Source: Planctomycetota bacterium (GTDB taxonomy: Bacteria > Planctomycetota > Phycisphaerae > Phycisphaerales > UBA5793). Taken from it: 64,000 nucleotides of DNA. Shown here one piece after another: positions 36,973 to 46,096 of the stretch (position 1 is the stretch's first letter; every line of letters begins with the position of its first letter). The stretch spans positions 98,172-162,171 of the forward strand of contig CAUJHZ010000053.1 of NCBI GenBank assembly GCA_963205185.1, written 5' to 3'. Position numbers and translations under genes: made by a program. Under the pieces are notes generated by a model. The model made no database searches. It worked only from the letters and a program-made list of their open reading frames with translations, and was not told where the DNA came from.

Positions 36973-37404
36973 ATGTTTGACTGGTTCGAAGACCACCACG
37001 GACTGCTGATCGCTCTGGGGATTGCGTCGCTTGTGGCTTTCGTGGGAACTGTTGTGGCGGTGCCGGCCATCGCCGTGCGCATTCCCGCGGATTACTTCAC
37101 GCACAGCAAGCGTCCGCCGGGTCGATGGCAGAACCTGTCCCCGGCGCTGCGATGGACGGCGCGCATTGCCAAGAACGTGCTCGGCGTTTTGTTCGTCATT
37201 GCGGGCCTGGCGATGCTCGCGCTGCCCGGGCAGGGCCTGCTCACGCTCGTGCTCGGGGTGCTGCTCATCGACGGGCCGGGCAAGTATCGATTCGAAAAGT
37301 GGATGGTGCGCCGGCGGTGGGTGCACCGGCCCATCAACTGGCTCCGCCGCAAGCGCGGCCGCGAGCCTCTGCAAGTCGACGATAAATCGCACGGGTCGAA
37401 ATGA
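36973..37404 (+). CDS. PGPGW-family transmembrane protein
   Basis: 143 residues. Two to three membrane helices and the family-type loop AGLAMLALPGQGLLTLVLG, in which PGQG stands where PGPGW is usual, followed by a basic C terminus (KWMVRRRWVHRPINWLRRKR). The family has no proven function. Likely co-transcribed with the preceding small membrane protein. Confidence 0.7.
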   Translation: MFDWFEDHHGLLIALGIASLVAFVGTVVAVPAIAVRIPADYFTHSKRPPGRWQNLSPALRWTARIAKNVLGVLFVIAGLAMLALPGQGLLTLVLGVLLIDGPGKYRFEKWMVRRRWVHRPINWLRRKRGREPLQVDDKSHGSK

Positions 37405-37456
37405 AACGGCACGAGCCGAAGCCCGTGCCGCGTGGTGCTGAAGTTTGCTGTGTCGA

Positions 37457-38830
37457 TCAGCGCGAAGCGCCGGAGCGCGAAGTGCGCCGGCGGCGCGGGC
37501 CGCGCGAGCGGGCGGCCTTTGACCCGCCTCCATGCTGCGCGGGCCCCGACTTGGATCCGAACCGCCTGCCGCGCTGCGGCTGGCTGCTGCGGCGCTCTTC
37601 AGAGGCCGCCGGCTGATGAGTCGGAGGCGCCTGCGTCAGATCGGCGTGGTCGGCGCTGACGTCCAGTTGCTGGCGGATGAGGCGCTCGATCGCCTTGAGA
37701 TCGCCCAGTTCTTCCTGATCGCAGAACGACACGGCGGTGCCGGAGGCGCCGGCGCGAGCCGTGCGGCCGATGCGGTGCACGTAACACTCAGGCAGGTTGG
37801 GCAGGTCGTAGTTGACGACGTGCGTGATTTCATCGACGTCGATGCCGCGTGAAGCGATGTCCGTCGCGACGAGCACCGCCGAGCGGCCGTTCTTGAACCC
37901 GTTGAGCGCGTGGGTGCGGGCGTTCTGGCTCTTGTTGCCGTGGATCGCAGCGGCGTTGATCCCGCCGCGCGCGAGCAGGCGGACAACCTTGTCGGCGCCG
38001 TGCTTGGTGCGCGTGAATACCAGCGTGCGATCCATCCCGCCGCTTCGCAGCAGGCGTTCGAGCAGCTCCGGCTTGTTGGCGCGGCTCACGTGGTAGACCG
38101 ACTGCGTAATTGAGACGGCCGTCGAATCCGCGGGATCCACCTGCACGAACACCGGCTCGTTGAGCATCGTGTCGGCCAGACGGCGAATCTCGGCCGGCAT
38201 CGTCGCCGAGAACAGCAGCGACTGGCGCTCGTGCGGCAGGCGCTCGATGATCTTGCGAATGTCGTTGATGAAACCCATATCGAGCATGCGATCGGCTTCA
38301 TCGAGCACGAAGATCTCGACGCGGCTCAGATCGACCAGGCCCTGCTGCATGAGATCGAGCAGGCGGCCGGGTGTGGCGGCAAGGACATCGACGCCGTCGC
38401 GCAGGGCGCGGACCTGGCCGTGCTGGCTCACCCCGCCGAAGATCGCAGCACTGCGAAGCGGCAGGTGACGGCCATACGTTCGGAAACTTTCGACGATCTG
38501 CGAGGCCAGTTCGCGCGTCGGCGCCAGGATCAGGGCGCGCGGCAGGCGGGCCACTGGCTCGCTCCTGCGGCGGCCGCCGTTGCGGCCGCGGCCGTTGCTG
38601 TGGGCTCGCGGACCCTGGGACTGTTCGAGTTGCGCCGACGCCAGCCGATGCAGGATCGGCAGCGCAAAGGCGCCGGTCTTGCCGGTGCCCGTGCGGGCGC
38701 ACCCAAGCAGATCGCGGCCGGCGATCACCTCAGGAATGGCCTTGGATTGGATGGGGGTAGGCGCGGCGTAGCCTTCGGCGGCGACGGCGCGGACGATGGG
38801 CTCACTGAGCCCCAATGCTGCAAACTTCAT
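37457..38830 (-). CDS. DEAD-box RNA helicase (RhlE-type)
   Basis: 457 residues with all helicase motifs in order: Q motif ([12 protein letters not shown]), Walker [43 protein letters not shown], then the second RecA domain with [31 protein letters not shown] and [11 protein letters not shown] basic, low-complexity C terminus ([21 protein letters not shown]) is typical of RhlE-like helicases that bind RNA nonspecifically. An insertion of about 25 residues between motifs I and Ia is rich in Arg, Asn and Gly. It likely acts in RNA turnover or ribosome assembly. Confidence 0.93.
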   Translation of the reverse strand: MKFAALGLSEPIVRAVAAEGYAAPTPIQSKAIPEVIAGRDLLGCARTGTGKTGAFALPILHRLASAQLEQSQGPRAHSNGRGRNGGRRRSEPVARLPRALILAPTRELASQIVESFRTYGRHLPLRSAAIFGGVSQHGQVRALRDGVDVLAATPGRLLDLMQQGLVDLSRVEIFVLDEADRMLDMGFINDIRKIIERLPHERQSLLFSATMPAEIRRLADTMLNEPVFVQVDPADSTAVSITQSVYHVSRANKPELLERLLRSGGMDRTLVFTRTKHGADKVVRLLARGGINAAAIHGNKSQNARTHALNGFKNGRSAVLVATDIASRGIDVDEITHVVNYDLPNLPECYVHRIGRTARAGASGTAVSFCDQEELGDLKAIERLIRQQLDVSADHADLTQAPPTHQPAASEERRSSQPQRGRRFGSKSGPAQHGGGSKAARSRGPRRRRTSRSGASR

Positions 38831-39042
38831 GTAGAGTGATTCTCTGATTCCGGAGTGTTCGGGCTTCCGGCGCCCTTGAAACCGGAATGTCTTCGGACGC
38901 GGACCGCATCCTTGCTAAGCCACCGGCATCGGTCTTCCAGTGACTCTTATCGTCCACGGAGACGCCCAAGGATAGCGGCCCCGGCCGAAGTCTTCCACAT
39001 TCCGCCCGCCGCACGCGCCGCAGGCCTTCTATCCTCTGCCAC

Positions 39043-39807
39043 ATGACCAGCGCACTTCTCTCGGCCGCTCAGATCTTTCACCTTCCCGGCTTTTACGAAC
39101 CGTTCAGCTCGATGAGCCATCTGCTCGGGGCGGCACTGTTCTTCGTACTCGGCATCGTGCTCGTGCTGCGCGGGCGGGGCGACCGAGCCAGACTCGTTGC
39201 ACTGGGCGTTTACGCCTTCTCCGCCGTGCTGCTGATGGCCATGAGCGGCGTCTATCACATGATGGAGGACGGCGGCCCCGCGCGGCAGGTCATGGCGCGA
39301 CTCGATCACTGCGCCATCTTTGTGCTCATTGCCGGTACCTTCACCCCTACGCACATCATCCTGCTGCGCGGCTGGCGGCGGTGGGCGCCGTTGGCGTTCA
39401 TCTGGACGGCGGCCATCGTCGCCATCACTTTCAAGGCCATCTTCTTCAGCGGATTTTCCGACTGGTTCGGCACCGGGCTCTACCTGCTCATGGGCTGGTT
39501 CGGCGCCCTCTCGGGTTGGCTCATCGCCCGCCAGTGCGGCTGGACCATGCTCCGGCCCCTGTGGTGGGGCGGGATCGCCTACACCGTGGGCGGCGTGGCT
39601 GAAGTGCTGCAATGGCCCACGGTCGTGTCCGGCGTCATCGAGAGCCACGAGGTCTTCCACATCGCCGTCCTCGCCGGCGCGCTCTTCCACTGGCAGTTCA
39701 TCGCGAGCTTTGCCGGCGGCGCGCCCAGCCCGCAACCGATGACCCGGCCGCAGCAGCCGCAAGCCCGCGGCGTCGCCACATTGGGCCCCCAGACTTCACG
39801 CGCCTGA
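39043..39807 (+). CDS. Hemolysin III / AdipoR-family membrane protein
   Basis: 254 residues with seven predicted membrane helices. The metal-binding motifs of the PAQR/hemolysin III family are visible: FSSMSHLLGAALF, SGVYHMMEDGG followed by RLDHCAIFVLIAGTFTP, and the C-terminal ESHEVFHIAVLAGALFHW with two conserved His. Members are thought to be zinc-dependent membrane hydrolases. No neighbour suggests a specific role. Confidence 0.9.
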   Translation: MTSALLSAAQIFHLPGFYEPFSSMSHLLGAALFFVLGIVLVLRGRGDRARLVALGVYAFSAVLLMAMSGVYHMMEDGGPARQVMARLDHCAIFVLIAGTFTPTHIILLRGWRRWAPLAFIWTAAIVAITFKAIFFSGFSDWFGTGLYLLMGWFGALSGWLIARQCGWTMLRPLWWGGIAYTVGGVAEVLQWPTVVSGVIESHEVFHIAVLAGALFHWQFIASFAGGAPSPQPMTRPQQPQARGVATLGPQTSRA

Positions 39808-39922
39808 CCCGTCCGGGTTCAACCGGCGACCACGCCGAGCCCAGACGCCGGCAACCGAGCCGCAAAGGGACCGCTCCTGTCCGGTCTCTTTCGTCGCGCT
39901 TTGCTCCGCCCAGGACCCGGAG

Positions 39923-39958
39923 GAGGCGCCAGGCATGAGCCTGCACAGCCGGCGCCTC
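39923..39958. terminator. Possible bidirectional terminator hairpin
   Basis: GAGGCGCC and GGCGCCTC form a perfect 8-bp stem around a 20-nt loop. It lies between the convergent ends of the hemolysin III-family gene and the hypothetical gene at 39994. There is no T-tract, so it is a weak call. Confidence 0.3.
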
Positions 39959-39993
39959 TCTCCATGCCCTCCGTGACTCCGCCGCGAGGGCCA

Positions 39994-40692
39994 TCACGCC
40001 GCAGCCGCGAGGCCGTCGCTGATGCGCACACTCTGGGGCGCGCCGGCCGGGCCGGACTCCTTGCGCGGGTTGAACCAGAACGCGGTCACCCACACCTTGC
40101 TCCCGGCGTCGACCGTCGCGGGAATCTCGACATCGATGATCGTCCGCGAAGTATTCATGGCAAAGACCCACTCGGTCGGATCAGCCGGGGCCGTCTCGCC
40201 GACATGATACACGACGGTGGCGCCCTGCACGCCCTCGGGCTTGCCGCGCGAATCGGGGTTCTCCTGGTCGCGCAAGCGAACGTTGATCGTCCGCCCGATG
40301 GCGCCCGTGATGATTACACTCGGCGCCACATCGGGCACGGGAACTGGCGTGGGGATGTCATCGCGCACGCGCAGCCCCAGCGTGCCGCGCATCCCATCGG
40401 TCGTGTCGGGATCGGCCTGGATGATGCGCACCAGTTCACGCGCGCCGTTTTCAGCGCCAAGCAGTTCTTCCTTGGCGTTGTTCTTGATGATCGTGTTGGT
40501 CCGCGAGTTGGTCGCCGGATTGATCGCGATGTTATAGGCCGAGACGAACGCGTTGTGCAACACGTTGTAGGCCGACGCCTGCGGAGCCGTCAGGCCGAAC
40601 GTCAGCGCCGACGTCATGATGTGCTGATCGAAGTTGGTCGACCACGCGACGAGGTCGCCCTCCCTGCTCGGCGGAAAAATGGGAATCGGCAT
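39994..40692 (-). CDS. Hypothetical protein, relative of the protein at 31637-32401
   Basis: 232 residues from the ATG at 40692, which has a GAGGAAG site; a start at 40740 is possible. The N-terminal half is helical (DLVAWSTNFDQHIMTSALTF, SAYNVLHNAFVSAYNIA). The middle has the LGLRVRDDIPTPVPVPD linker and the C-terminal half is beta-rich (IDVEIPATVDAGSKVWVTAF). This two-part layout is the same as in the plus-strand protein at 31637. No function is known. The second 21-bp repeat array lies upstream of it. Confidence 0.7.
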   Translation of the reverse strand: MPIPIFPPSREGDLVAWSTNFDQHIMTSALTFGLTAPQASAYNVLHNAFVSAYNIAINPATNSRTNTIIKNNAKEELLGAENGARELVRIIQADPDTTDGMRGTLGLRVRDDIPTPVPVPDVAPSVIITGAIGRTINVRLRDQENPDSRGKPEGVQGATVVYHVGETAPADPTEWVFAMNTSRTIIDVEIPATVDAGSKVWVTAFWFNPRKESGPAGAPQSVRISDGLAAAA

Positions 40693-40899
40693 GATGACAC
40701 TTCCTCTCTGCACTTCGTGCAATGGCCATAGCGGAATCACGAGGCGAAACGCGATATCGCGTCAGCCGCGCACTCTCCGCGAGAGTCCGGGTTCCACTGT
40801 AAAAACCTGTGTCGGCGCATGAGCCGAGCCCATCCACCTTGAATGGCAAAAAAGCGCAGAAAAACACCGCCGCTGCGACACATGGCGCAAAACAAGTCG

Positions 40900-41466
40900 T
40901 TTAAGCCGCTTGCGCGACAGGTTTAGCCGCTTGCGCGACGGGTTTAGCCGCTTGCGCGACAGGTTTAACCGCTTGCGCGATGCGCCGAGCCGCTAAACAA
41001 GTGCGCCGAGAACCTTCCCGAGTTGATTCCGCCGCTTTGCGCGTTGATTTAGAGGCGTTGCGTGTTCATTTAAAGGCGTTGCGCGTTGAGAGAGCGGCTT
41101 TGCGCATTGGCAGAGCGGCTTTGCGCGTTGCTTGAGAGGCGCGGCGGATCAGCCGAGGGGCTTTGCGCATGGAGAGAGAGTCTTTGCGCGTTGGCGGAGC
41201 GGTTTTGCGCGTTGCTCAAGAGGCTCGGCGGATCAGCCGAGCGGCTTTGCGCTTTGGCAGAAGGGCTTGGCCGGTTGAGCAAGAGGCTTGGCGCATTGTG
41301 CGAGAGGCGTTGTGCGGTAACCGAGATGCCCTGCGGATCGGCGGAAGGCCTTTGCGGGTCGGCCAGGTGTCCTTCGAGGCTGAGCAAGGGTCTTCGAGGA
41401 CCGGTCGAGTACCTCAGCGGAGCGGCTGAGTGCCTTGCCCAGTCGGCCAAGAGCCCGCACACCATC
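40900..41466. repeat. Array of 27 degenerate 21-bp units in exact phase
   Basis: Twenty-seven consecutive 21-bp units can be laid out without a single insertion or deletion. The left units read GTTTAGCCGCTTGCGCGACAG and the middle ones drift to a core GAGCGGCTTTGCGCGTTG. The right units are strongly diverged. Plus-strand translation gives heptads such as ALRVxxE (with one TGA near 41134) or RLCALAE (open 41086-41562); the minus strand gives AQSRSAN-type heptads (open 41468-41070). It occupies most of the 885-nt gap between the genes at 39994 and 41578. No gene is called. Confidence 0.8.
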
Positions 41467-41577
41467 AACGTCAGAGTCCCAACGAGCCCAATGAGTCAAA
41501 CATACCAGTCCCGCTTTCCTACCCGTAGCAGTCCCGTTTTCCTACCCCGTTCTTCTACCTGATTGGACGTTGAATCG

Positions 41578-42204
41578 CTACCGATTAGGACCACGCAAGT
41601 CAATGCCCTTCTGCCGGTTGGCTATGATTTCGAGCACCTCCGGCATTTCCAATGTCGACCACACGTTCTCGTTATCGTACACCTGAATCGCCTGCGTTCC
41701 CTTCCAGACTATCGCCGCATCTGGAATCCCGATTCCCATGGTGTCGCGAACGGTCAGGATGGGAAAGGAAGCGGTCCAAGGGGTCTCACTATCATCGTAT
41801 GTGTCGATAGTGACCATCCAACCATTGGCGTGTCGCGCCCCCGCGACGGACGGCGCCTTTTCAAAGCTCCATGCCGTCGAAAGGGCTGGAGGGGCAAATT
41901 CGAGTCTGTAGAGCCCTTCAGGACGAAACCAGATTTTGCAGAGCAGAGAGTTCTTTATGTATATACCGCGACATTCGAGCTGCGCCGGGACTTTAGCCAC
42001 TCCATCGGGAAGAATATATGGAGTTTTGGAGGGCCAGGAGTCCTCCCATTTGACGTATGGCTCACCGGATGCGATTCTGCTGTATCTATTTGTCTCGTTG
42101 ACCATTACATACATCATGCCAAATATAGCGATAAGATGAATGGCTGTGGCGTACACTTTGCCGCCCACGCAGCGTCCGCGATGTGATTTGAACAATTCTG
42201 CCAT
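41578..42204 (-). CDS. Putative immunity protein for the RHS tip, single membrane segment
   Basis: 208 residues from the ATG at 42204, two nt after the stop of the RHS fragment. After a basic N terminus (ELFKSHRGRCVGGK) comes one membrane helix (ATAIHLIAIFGMMYVMV). The soluble part (GIYIKNSLLCKIWFRPEGLY, GWMVTIDTYDD) has no family I recognise. A small orphan gene right behind an RHS C terminus is usually the cognate immunity gene, so this is the best guess. The stretch is visibly less G+C rich than its surroundings. Confidence 0.55.
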   Translation of the reverse strand: MAELFKSHRGRCVGGKVYATAIHLIAIFGMMYVMVNETNRYSRIASGEPYVKWEDSWPSKTPYILPDGVAKVPAQLECRGIYIKNSLLCKIWFRPEGLYRLEFAPPALSTAWSFEKAPSVAGARHANGWMVTIDTYDDSETPWTASFPILTVRDTMGIGIPDAAIVWKGTQAIQVYDNENVWSTLEMPEVLEIIANRQKGIDLRGPNR

Positions 42205-42206
42205 AA

Positions 42207-43331
42207 TCAATATTGCGTCCAAGGTTGTTCGTAAATAATCGTTCCAGGTGCAAGAGTGCTGCACCCCGTCGGAAAGCCGGGCCTTGGCGGGCGCCCTGGG
42301 CCGACAGGGAATGGCACTTTGCCACAGCACTGTTTGTCGCTCATGTAGGGAGGGCAGATGGTTCTGTAGTGCACAGGGCGGACTACCGGGCCGTGTCCAG
42401 GTACGAATTGGACATCCGAGCAGCAGACATGTCGTAGCGGATAGGTCCCATTTGCCGCATCGCACAGGACGCGGAGATACTGACATCTGGGATCCTTATC
42501 ACATGTATGTAAGTGCTCTATGTAATAGTCCTTGTAAACAGTACAAATCCAAGCCCGGATGGCATCAGGTGCGGGCCCAATGATATTTGCCGGATTAGGA
42601 AGATTGTATGGAGTTGACAGTGGGAAGTTTTCATAGAAGTCCTTGAACCACTCCCACCAAGAGTCGCTGGCGTCATCCACAAATACTGCAAATTGCCCCC
42701 GGTTCCATGCCGTTCCCTCTGGGTCTGTAGCGAGCGAAGGCATTCCCGAAGTATAAATGTACAGGTTGAGAATCGGCCCATCAATATACCCAAGTGGGTC
42801 TCGTCTTGTCCAGCGTCCGAGTTCGGCGGAGTAGACGCGGTTGCGGACGTGGTTGAGGCCGAGGTTGTAGTCGTGCTGATAGCCGGCGTATCCGACGCGG
42901 TTGGCGTTGAGGTCGGGGTCGGAGAGGACGTTCCAGCCGGCGTCGGCAACGTTCGAGGCCGCCAAGGCCTCGTCGACGTCATCGATGTCCCCGTCGAGAT
43001 CGAAGTCGTAGCGGACGTCGTACCCCGCCGCCCAGACATCGATGGCGGATTCATCACTGGCATCGCAATCGCCGTCGGAGTCGGTGTCGCCTCCGGGCAG
43101 GCCGATGGGGATGCCGTACGAGGTGAACTTGGCCCATTCGACCATGACCCCACCGCTGGTGAGGATGGCGCTGAGATCGCCGCGCCAGTTCTGGCAATAG
43201 TAGCGACGCTCCTCGAGCGTGCCGTCGGCCGCGCCTTCCCGGCGAGGGGCAGAGCCGGTCCAGCCCGAGTTGGCATCTCTCTGGCGGAAGATCACCGAGT
43301 CAATGTACTGGAAAGCCGAGCGGCTGTCAAG
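42207..43331 (-). pseudogene. Orphan RHS/YD-repeat C-terminal tip with variable Cys-rich domain
   Basis: Sequence with RHS character begins near 43331 (FQYIDSVIFRQRDAN, then GVMVEWAKFTSYGIPIG) and reaches the core motif NRVYSAELGRWTRRDPLGYI. The long N-terminal YD-repeat shell is absent: upstream the frame runs antisense to the gene at 43495. A dockerin-like calcium insert (DTDSDGDCDASDESAID, then DFDLDGDIDDVDEA) sits inside the core. After the core comes a variable domain of about 160 residues with many Cys (CDKDPRCQYLRVLCD, HVCCSDVQF), lower in G+C. This is the toxin position in RHS proteins; its activity is not recognisable. No convincing start codon with a ribosome site was found. Confidence 0.65.
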
Positions 43332-43494
43332 CCGGCCGGCGTGGATCGAGGAGATCTCGTGGCGGCTCGGAGGTGCGTGAGCAGGTTGCCGCCGGGTACA
43401 ATGCGCTTTGGATGGGAGTCGCAGTGCACCGGCCTGGGCGTGTGTGGCGCGGCAGCAGCCGGTGCAGAACCTCGTGGATCGAAGGAGTCTGCTC

Positions 43495-44079
43495 ATGGAG
43501 TTCCTGACCGAGTTGTGGCTTCCGATTCTGCTCTCCGCCGTGTTCGTGTTCATCGCCAGTTCGATCATCCACATGGCCCTGCCCTACCACAAGGCGGATG
43601 TGAAGCAAATGGCGGGCGAGGATGCGGTACTGACTTCCATTCGCGCCAGCGGCGTAGCGCCGGGAATGTACATGTTCCCGTGCGCCGGCTCGATGAAGGA
43701 AATGTGCACGCCGGAGATGAAGGCCAAGGTCGAACGGGGGCCGGTCGGCTGGCTCACGGTTCTCCAGCCCGGCGGCCTGAATATGGGCAAGAGCCTCGTC
43801 TGGTGGTTCATCTACTGCCTGCTCGTCGGCGTGCTCGTGGCCTACGCCGGCTGGCATTCGCTCGGCACTACAGCAGACTACCTCACGGTCTTCCGCATCA
43901 CCGGTACCGCCGCGGTGCTCGGCTACGTGGTGGGCTACTTCCACGAGTCGATCTGGAAGGGCCAGCCCTGGTCGATCTCGGCCAAGTTCATGTTCGATGG
44001 ATTCATCTACGCGCTGCTCACGGCCGGGACGTTCGGCTGGCTCTGGCCCGAGGCGGCGTCCGTGCTGCCCACGGGCTGA
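43495..44079 (+). CDS. Conserved membrane protein, paralogue of 59416-59991
   Basis: 194 residues from an ATG with GAAGGAG 8 nt upstream. An N-terminal helix (LPILLSAVFVFIASSIIHMA) is followed by a soluble stretch containing YMFPCAGSMKEM, then three to four more helices (LVWWFIYCLLVGVLVAYAG and others). The layout and motifs (SIRASG...GMYMFP) match the protein at 59416 (SIPESGLYFVPGM). No function known. Confidence 0.7.
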   Translation: MEFLTELWLPILLSAVFVFIASSIIHMALPYHKADVKQMAGEDAVLTSIRASGVAPGMYMFPCAGSMKEMCTPEMKAKVERGPVGWLTVLQPGGLNMGKSLVWWFIYCLLVGVLVAYAGWHSLGTTADYLTVFRITGTAAVLGYVVGYFHESIWKGQPWSISAKFMFDGFIYALLTAGTFGWLWPEAASVLPTG

Positions 44080-44097
44080 TCACGGCCCGAGCCAGCG

Positions 44098-44514
44098 TTA
44101 CGGAATCGCGCCGACGGCGAATGAAATGGCCAGCGCTGCAAGAACCAGCGCGGTGATGGTTGTGTAAATCCAGTCCCGCTCGTGGAGATAGGCGCGCAGC
44201 GAGAGGCCGACGCGAACGACTGGCGTGGCAATGAGCAGCAGAACGCCGAGGGTGATCAGCGCGCGCCCGCGAAACTCGATCAGTTCGGCCAGCAGGTCTT
44301 CGGCCGTGTGCGGAAACGCCGCGCCCGGCGACGTGAGTTGTCCGTATGCATCCGGATCCGTGAGGTACTCGGGATTGCGCACAAGGCTCACGATCAGCCC
44401 GGCGAGGATGATGCCCACGCTTGCGATCACGCCCACGCGCAGCCACGCGGCGACGGTCGTCTCGACGCGCGACGGCCGGTCGAGTTTGGATGAATTCTCA
44501 GCCGGGGGCCTCAT
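44098..44514 (-). CDS. DUF1634 membrane protein
   Basis: 138 residues with three helices (VGVIASVGIILAGLIVSLV, ALITLGVLLLIATPVVRVG, TITALVLAALAISFAVG). DUF1634 proteins are commonly encoded next to TauE/SafE exporters, as here: its ATG overlaps the stop of the TauE gene (ATGA). It is probably an accessory part of that exporter. Confidence 0.85.
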   Translation of the reverse strand: MRPPAENSSKLDRPSRVETTVAAWLRVGVIASVGIILAGLIVSLVRNPEYLTDPDAYGQLTSPGAAFPHTAEDLLAELIEFRGRALITLGVLLLIATPVVRVGLSLRAYLHERDWIYTTITALVLAALAISFAVGAIP

Positions 44515-45344
44515 CGCACGCCCTTTCGAAGCATTTCAACCGAGATGATGAGCATCACCACCGTGAACGCGAGCTTGAGATAGCGCCGTCGCACGTGCGG
44601 CATGAGGCGGGCGCCGATCATGGCGCCGGCCAGGACTCCGACGGTAACGGGAGCCGCGATGAACGGATCGATGTCGCCGCGCGCGAAATAGACGCCGGCG
44701 CCTGCGGCGGCAGTGACGCCGATCATGAAATTGCTCGTCGCGGTGGCGACCTTGATAGGAAGGCCCATGGCCATGTTCATCGCCGGCACCTTGAGCACGC
44801 CGCCGCCGATGCCAAGCAGCCCGCTCACCACGCCGGCCAGCGCGCTCAGGGCGAATCCGAATGCGGTGCGCCGCACGCGGTATGCAACCACCTCGTTCAA
44901 TGAGCGGTCGAAGTACGAGCCGTGCAGGCGCAGGCGGTCGGCGAGCGCATCCGCCTTCGCCGCCTGCGGCGCCTCTTCGCGCCGCTTCCACATGGCAATC
45001 GCCGCTGCGAGCAGCACCACGCCGAAAACGAGGTGGAGCCACTTGGCATCGACCTGCCCGGCGGTGTAGGCGCCGGCGAGAGCGCCCGAAACGGTGGCAA
45101 GTTCGAGGAGCATGCCCACGCGGATGTTCGAAACCTGGTGGCGCACATAACTCGCCCCGGCGCCGCTCGAAGTCGCGATGACGGCGACGATCGAAGCGCC
45201 GATCGCGTAGCGGATGTCGATGCCCAGCAGCAGCGTGAGGCCGGGCACGACGATGACACCGCCGCCCAGGCCGAGCATGGCGCCCGCCATGCCGGCGAAC
45301 AAGGACAGCAGCAGCGAGATGGCGATGAAAAGAAGCAGAGTCAT
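44511..45344 (-). CDS. TauE/SafE-family sulfite/anion exporter
   Basis: 277 residues from the ATG at 45344; the longer frame upstream is not supported. The two halves of the family each start with a glycine-rich motif: GMAGAMLGLGGGVIVVPGL and GVVSGLLGIGGGVLKVPAM. About eight membrane helices surround a cytoplasmic loop with charged residues (AMWKRREEAPQAAKADA). Members export sulfite, sulfoacetate or related anions. Forms a two-gene operon with DUF1634. Confidence 0.9.
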   Translation of the reverse strand: MTLLLFIAISLLLSLFAGMAGAMLGLGGGVIVVPGLTLLLGIDIRYAIGASIVAVIATSSGAGASYVRHQVSNIRVGMLLELATVSGALAGAYTAGQVDAKWLHLVFGVVLLAAAIAMWKRREEAPQAAKADALADRLRLHGSYFDRSLNEVVAYRVRRTAFGFALSALAGVVSGLLGIGGGVLKVPAMNMAMGLPIKVATATSNFMIGVTAAAGAGVYFARGDIDPFIAAPVTVGVLAGAMIGARLMPHVRRRYLKLAFTVVMLIISVEMLRKGVR

Positions 45345-46084
45345 CGAAGAGTGGCAGCCCGGGCAGAGACCGTGCAGTGTAGTCGGCCACGGCACGGGCA
45401 GGAGCTGTCCCCTCGCCCTCCGGTGCGTGCCGCGTGCCGATGGCGAACCGAAACCGATCGCGGCACATCGCCCATCGCAACGGAATTCACGATTTTGAAG
45501 TTTTTGTTGCCGAATCGCTTGCAACCGGTGGGTGAGGCCGTTCTAATAGGTAGGAGACAGCCCCCAATCGTGCTGGCGCCGTTCGGCGCTGGTGTGTGCG
45601 GGTTTCGTGGCCGGCCGGGCCTGTCCGTGTGTAGCGGGCACCTCAGTCGGCGGACGAGCGGCCCGAGGCGATTCAACCAATCGCACCGTGCGGGCCAGAA
45701 AGGATGTGCGACCGATCGCCACACGTGGCGATCCTGGTATGTGGGTCCCCCGGATTGTGTCCGGGCCTGCCCACGCGGTACGGGCCTCCCGGCATCCAGA
45801 CCTCCGACAGGAGTCGTTCGGACGCTGCCCGTCGAACAAATGATCCGCCCCCTGCCTTAGCCCTGCCAGCCGATCGAGCGTCGGTTCCCAGGTGATCAGC
45901 AGCCGGTTGATCCGTTTCGGCGCCCAGCCACCCCGATGACGAATGTCAGACCTCTGGCAGAGGCTGAAAGACGGTGTGACTTTTCACAGACAACTGAACC
46001 CGCGTCGTGGTCGTGCCGGCCATGCGAAGCAGGTCCATCCGACCCTTGGGTCGAGGTTCCGGCTTCATACGCACCTGAATTGCA
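45345..46084. other. Gene-free leader upstream of the PilM cluster, with hairpins
   Basis: This 740-nt stretch has no convincing gene. It contains a perfect dyad at 45714-45733 (GATCGCCAC, AC, GTGGCGATC) and a CCCGGA/TCCGGG hairpin further on. A weak promoter-like pair (TTGCAA at 45519, TAATAG at 45544) lies after an AT-richer patch. It may be the long 5' leader of the PilM operon, or divergent promoters for that operon and TauE. Confidence 0.35.
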
Positions 46085-46096
46085 AAGGAGTTGGCT

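Noticed and set aside
40900..41466. 21-bp array as a CRISPR locus
   Set aside because: Units are contiguous and degenerate, with no constant repeats separated by unique spacers, and no cas gene is nearby.
41086..41562. Leucine-rich heptad frame as a real coiled-coil gene
   Set aside because: Other frames of the array are equally repetitive on both strands, no ribosome site is seen and the 3' part is not heptad-like. Kept as a repeat.
42207..43574. Full minus-strand frame from 43574 as the RHS gene
   Set aside because: Residues before about 82 are antisense to the membrane-protein gene at 43495 or its upstream region and have no RHS character.
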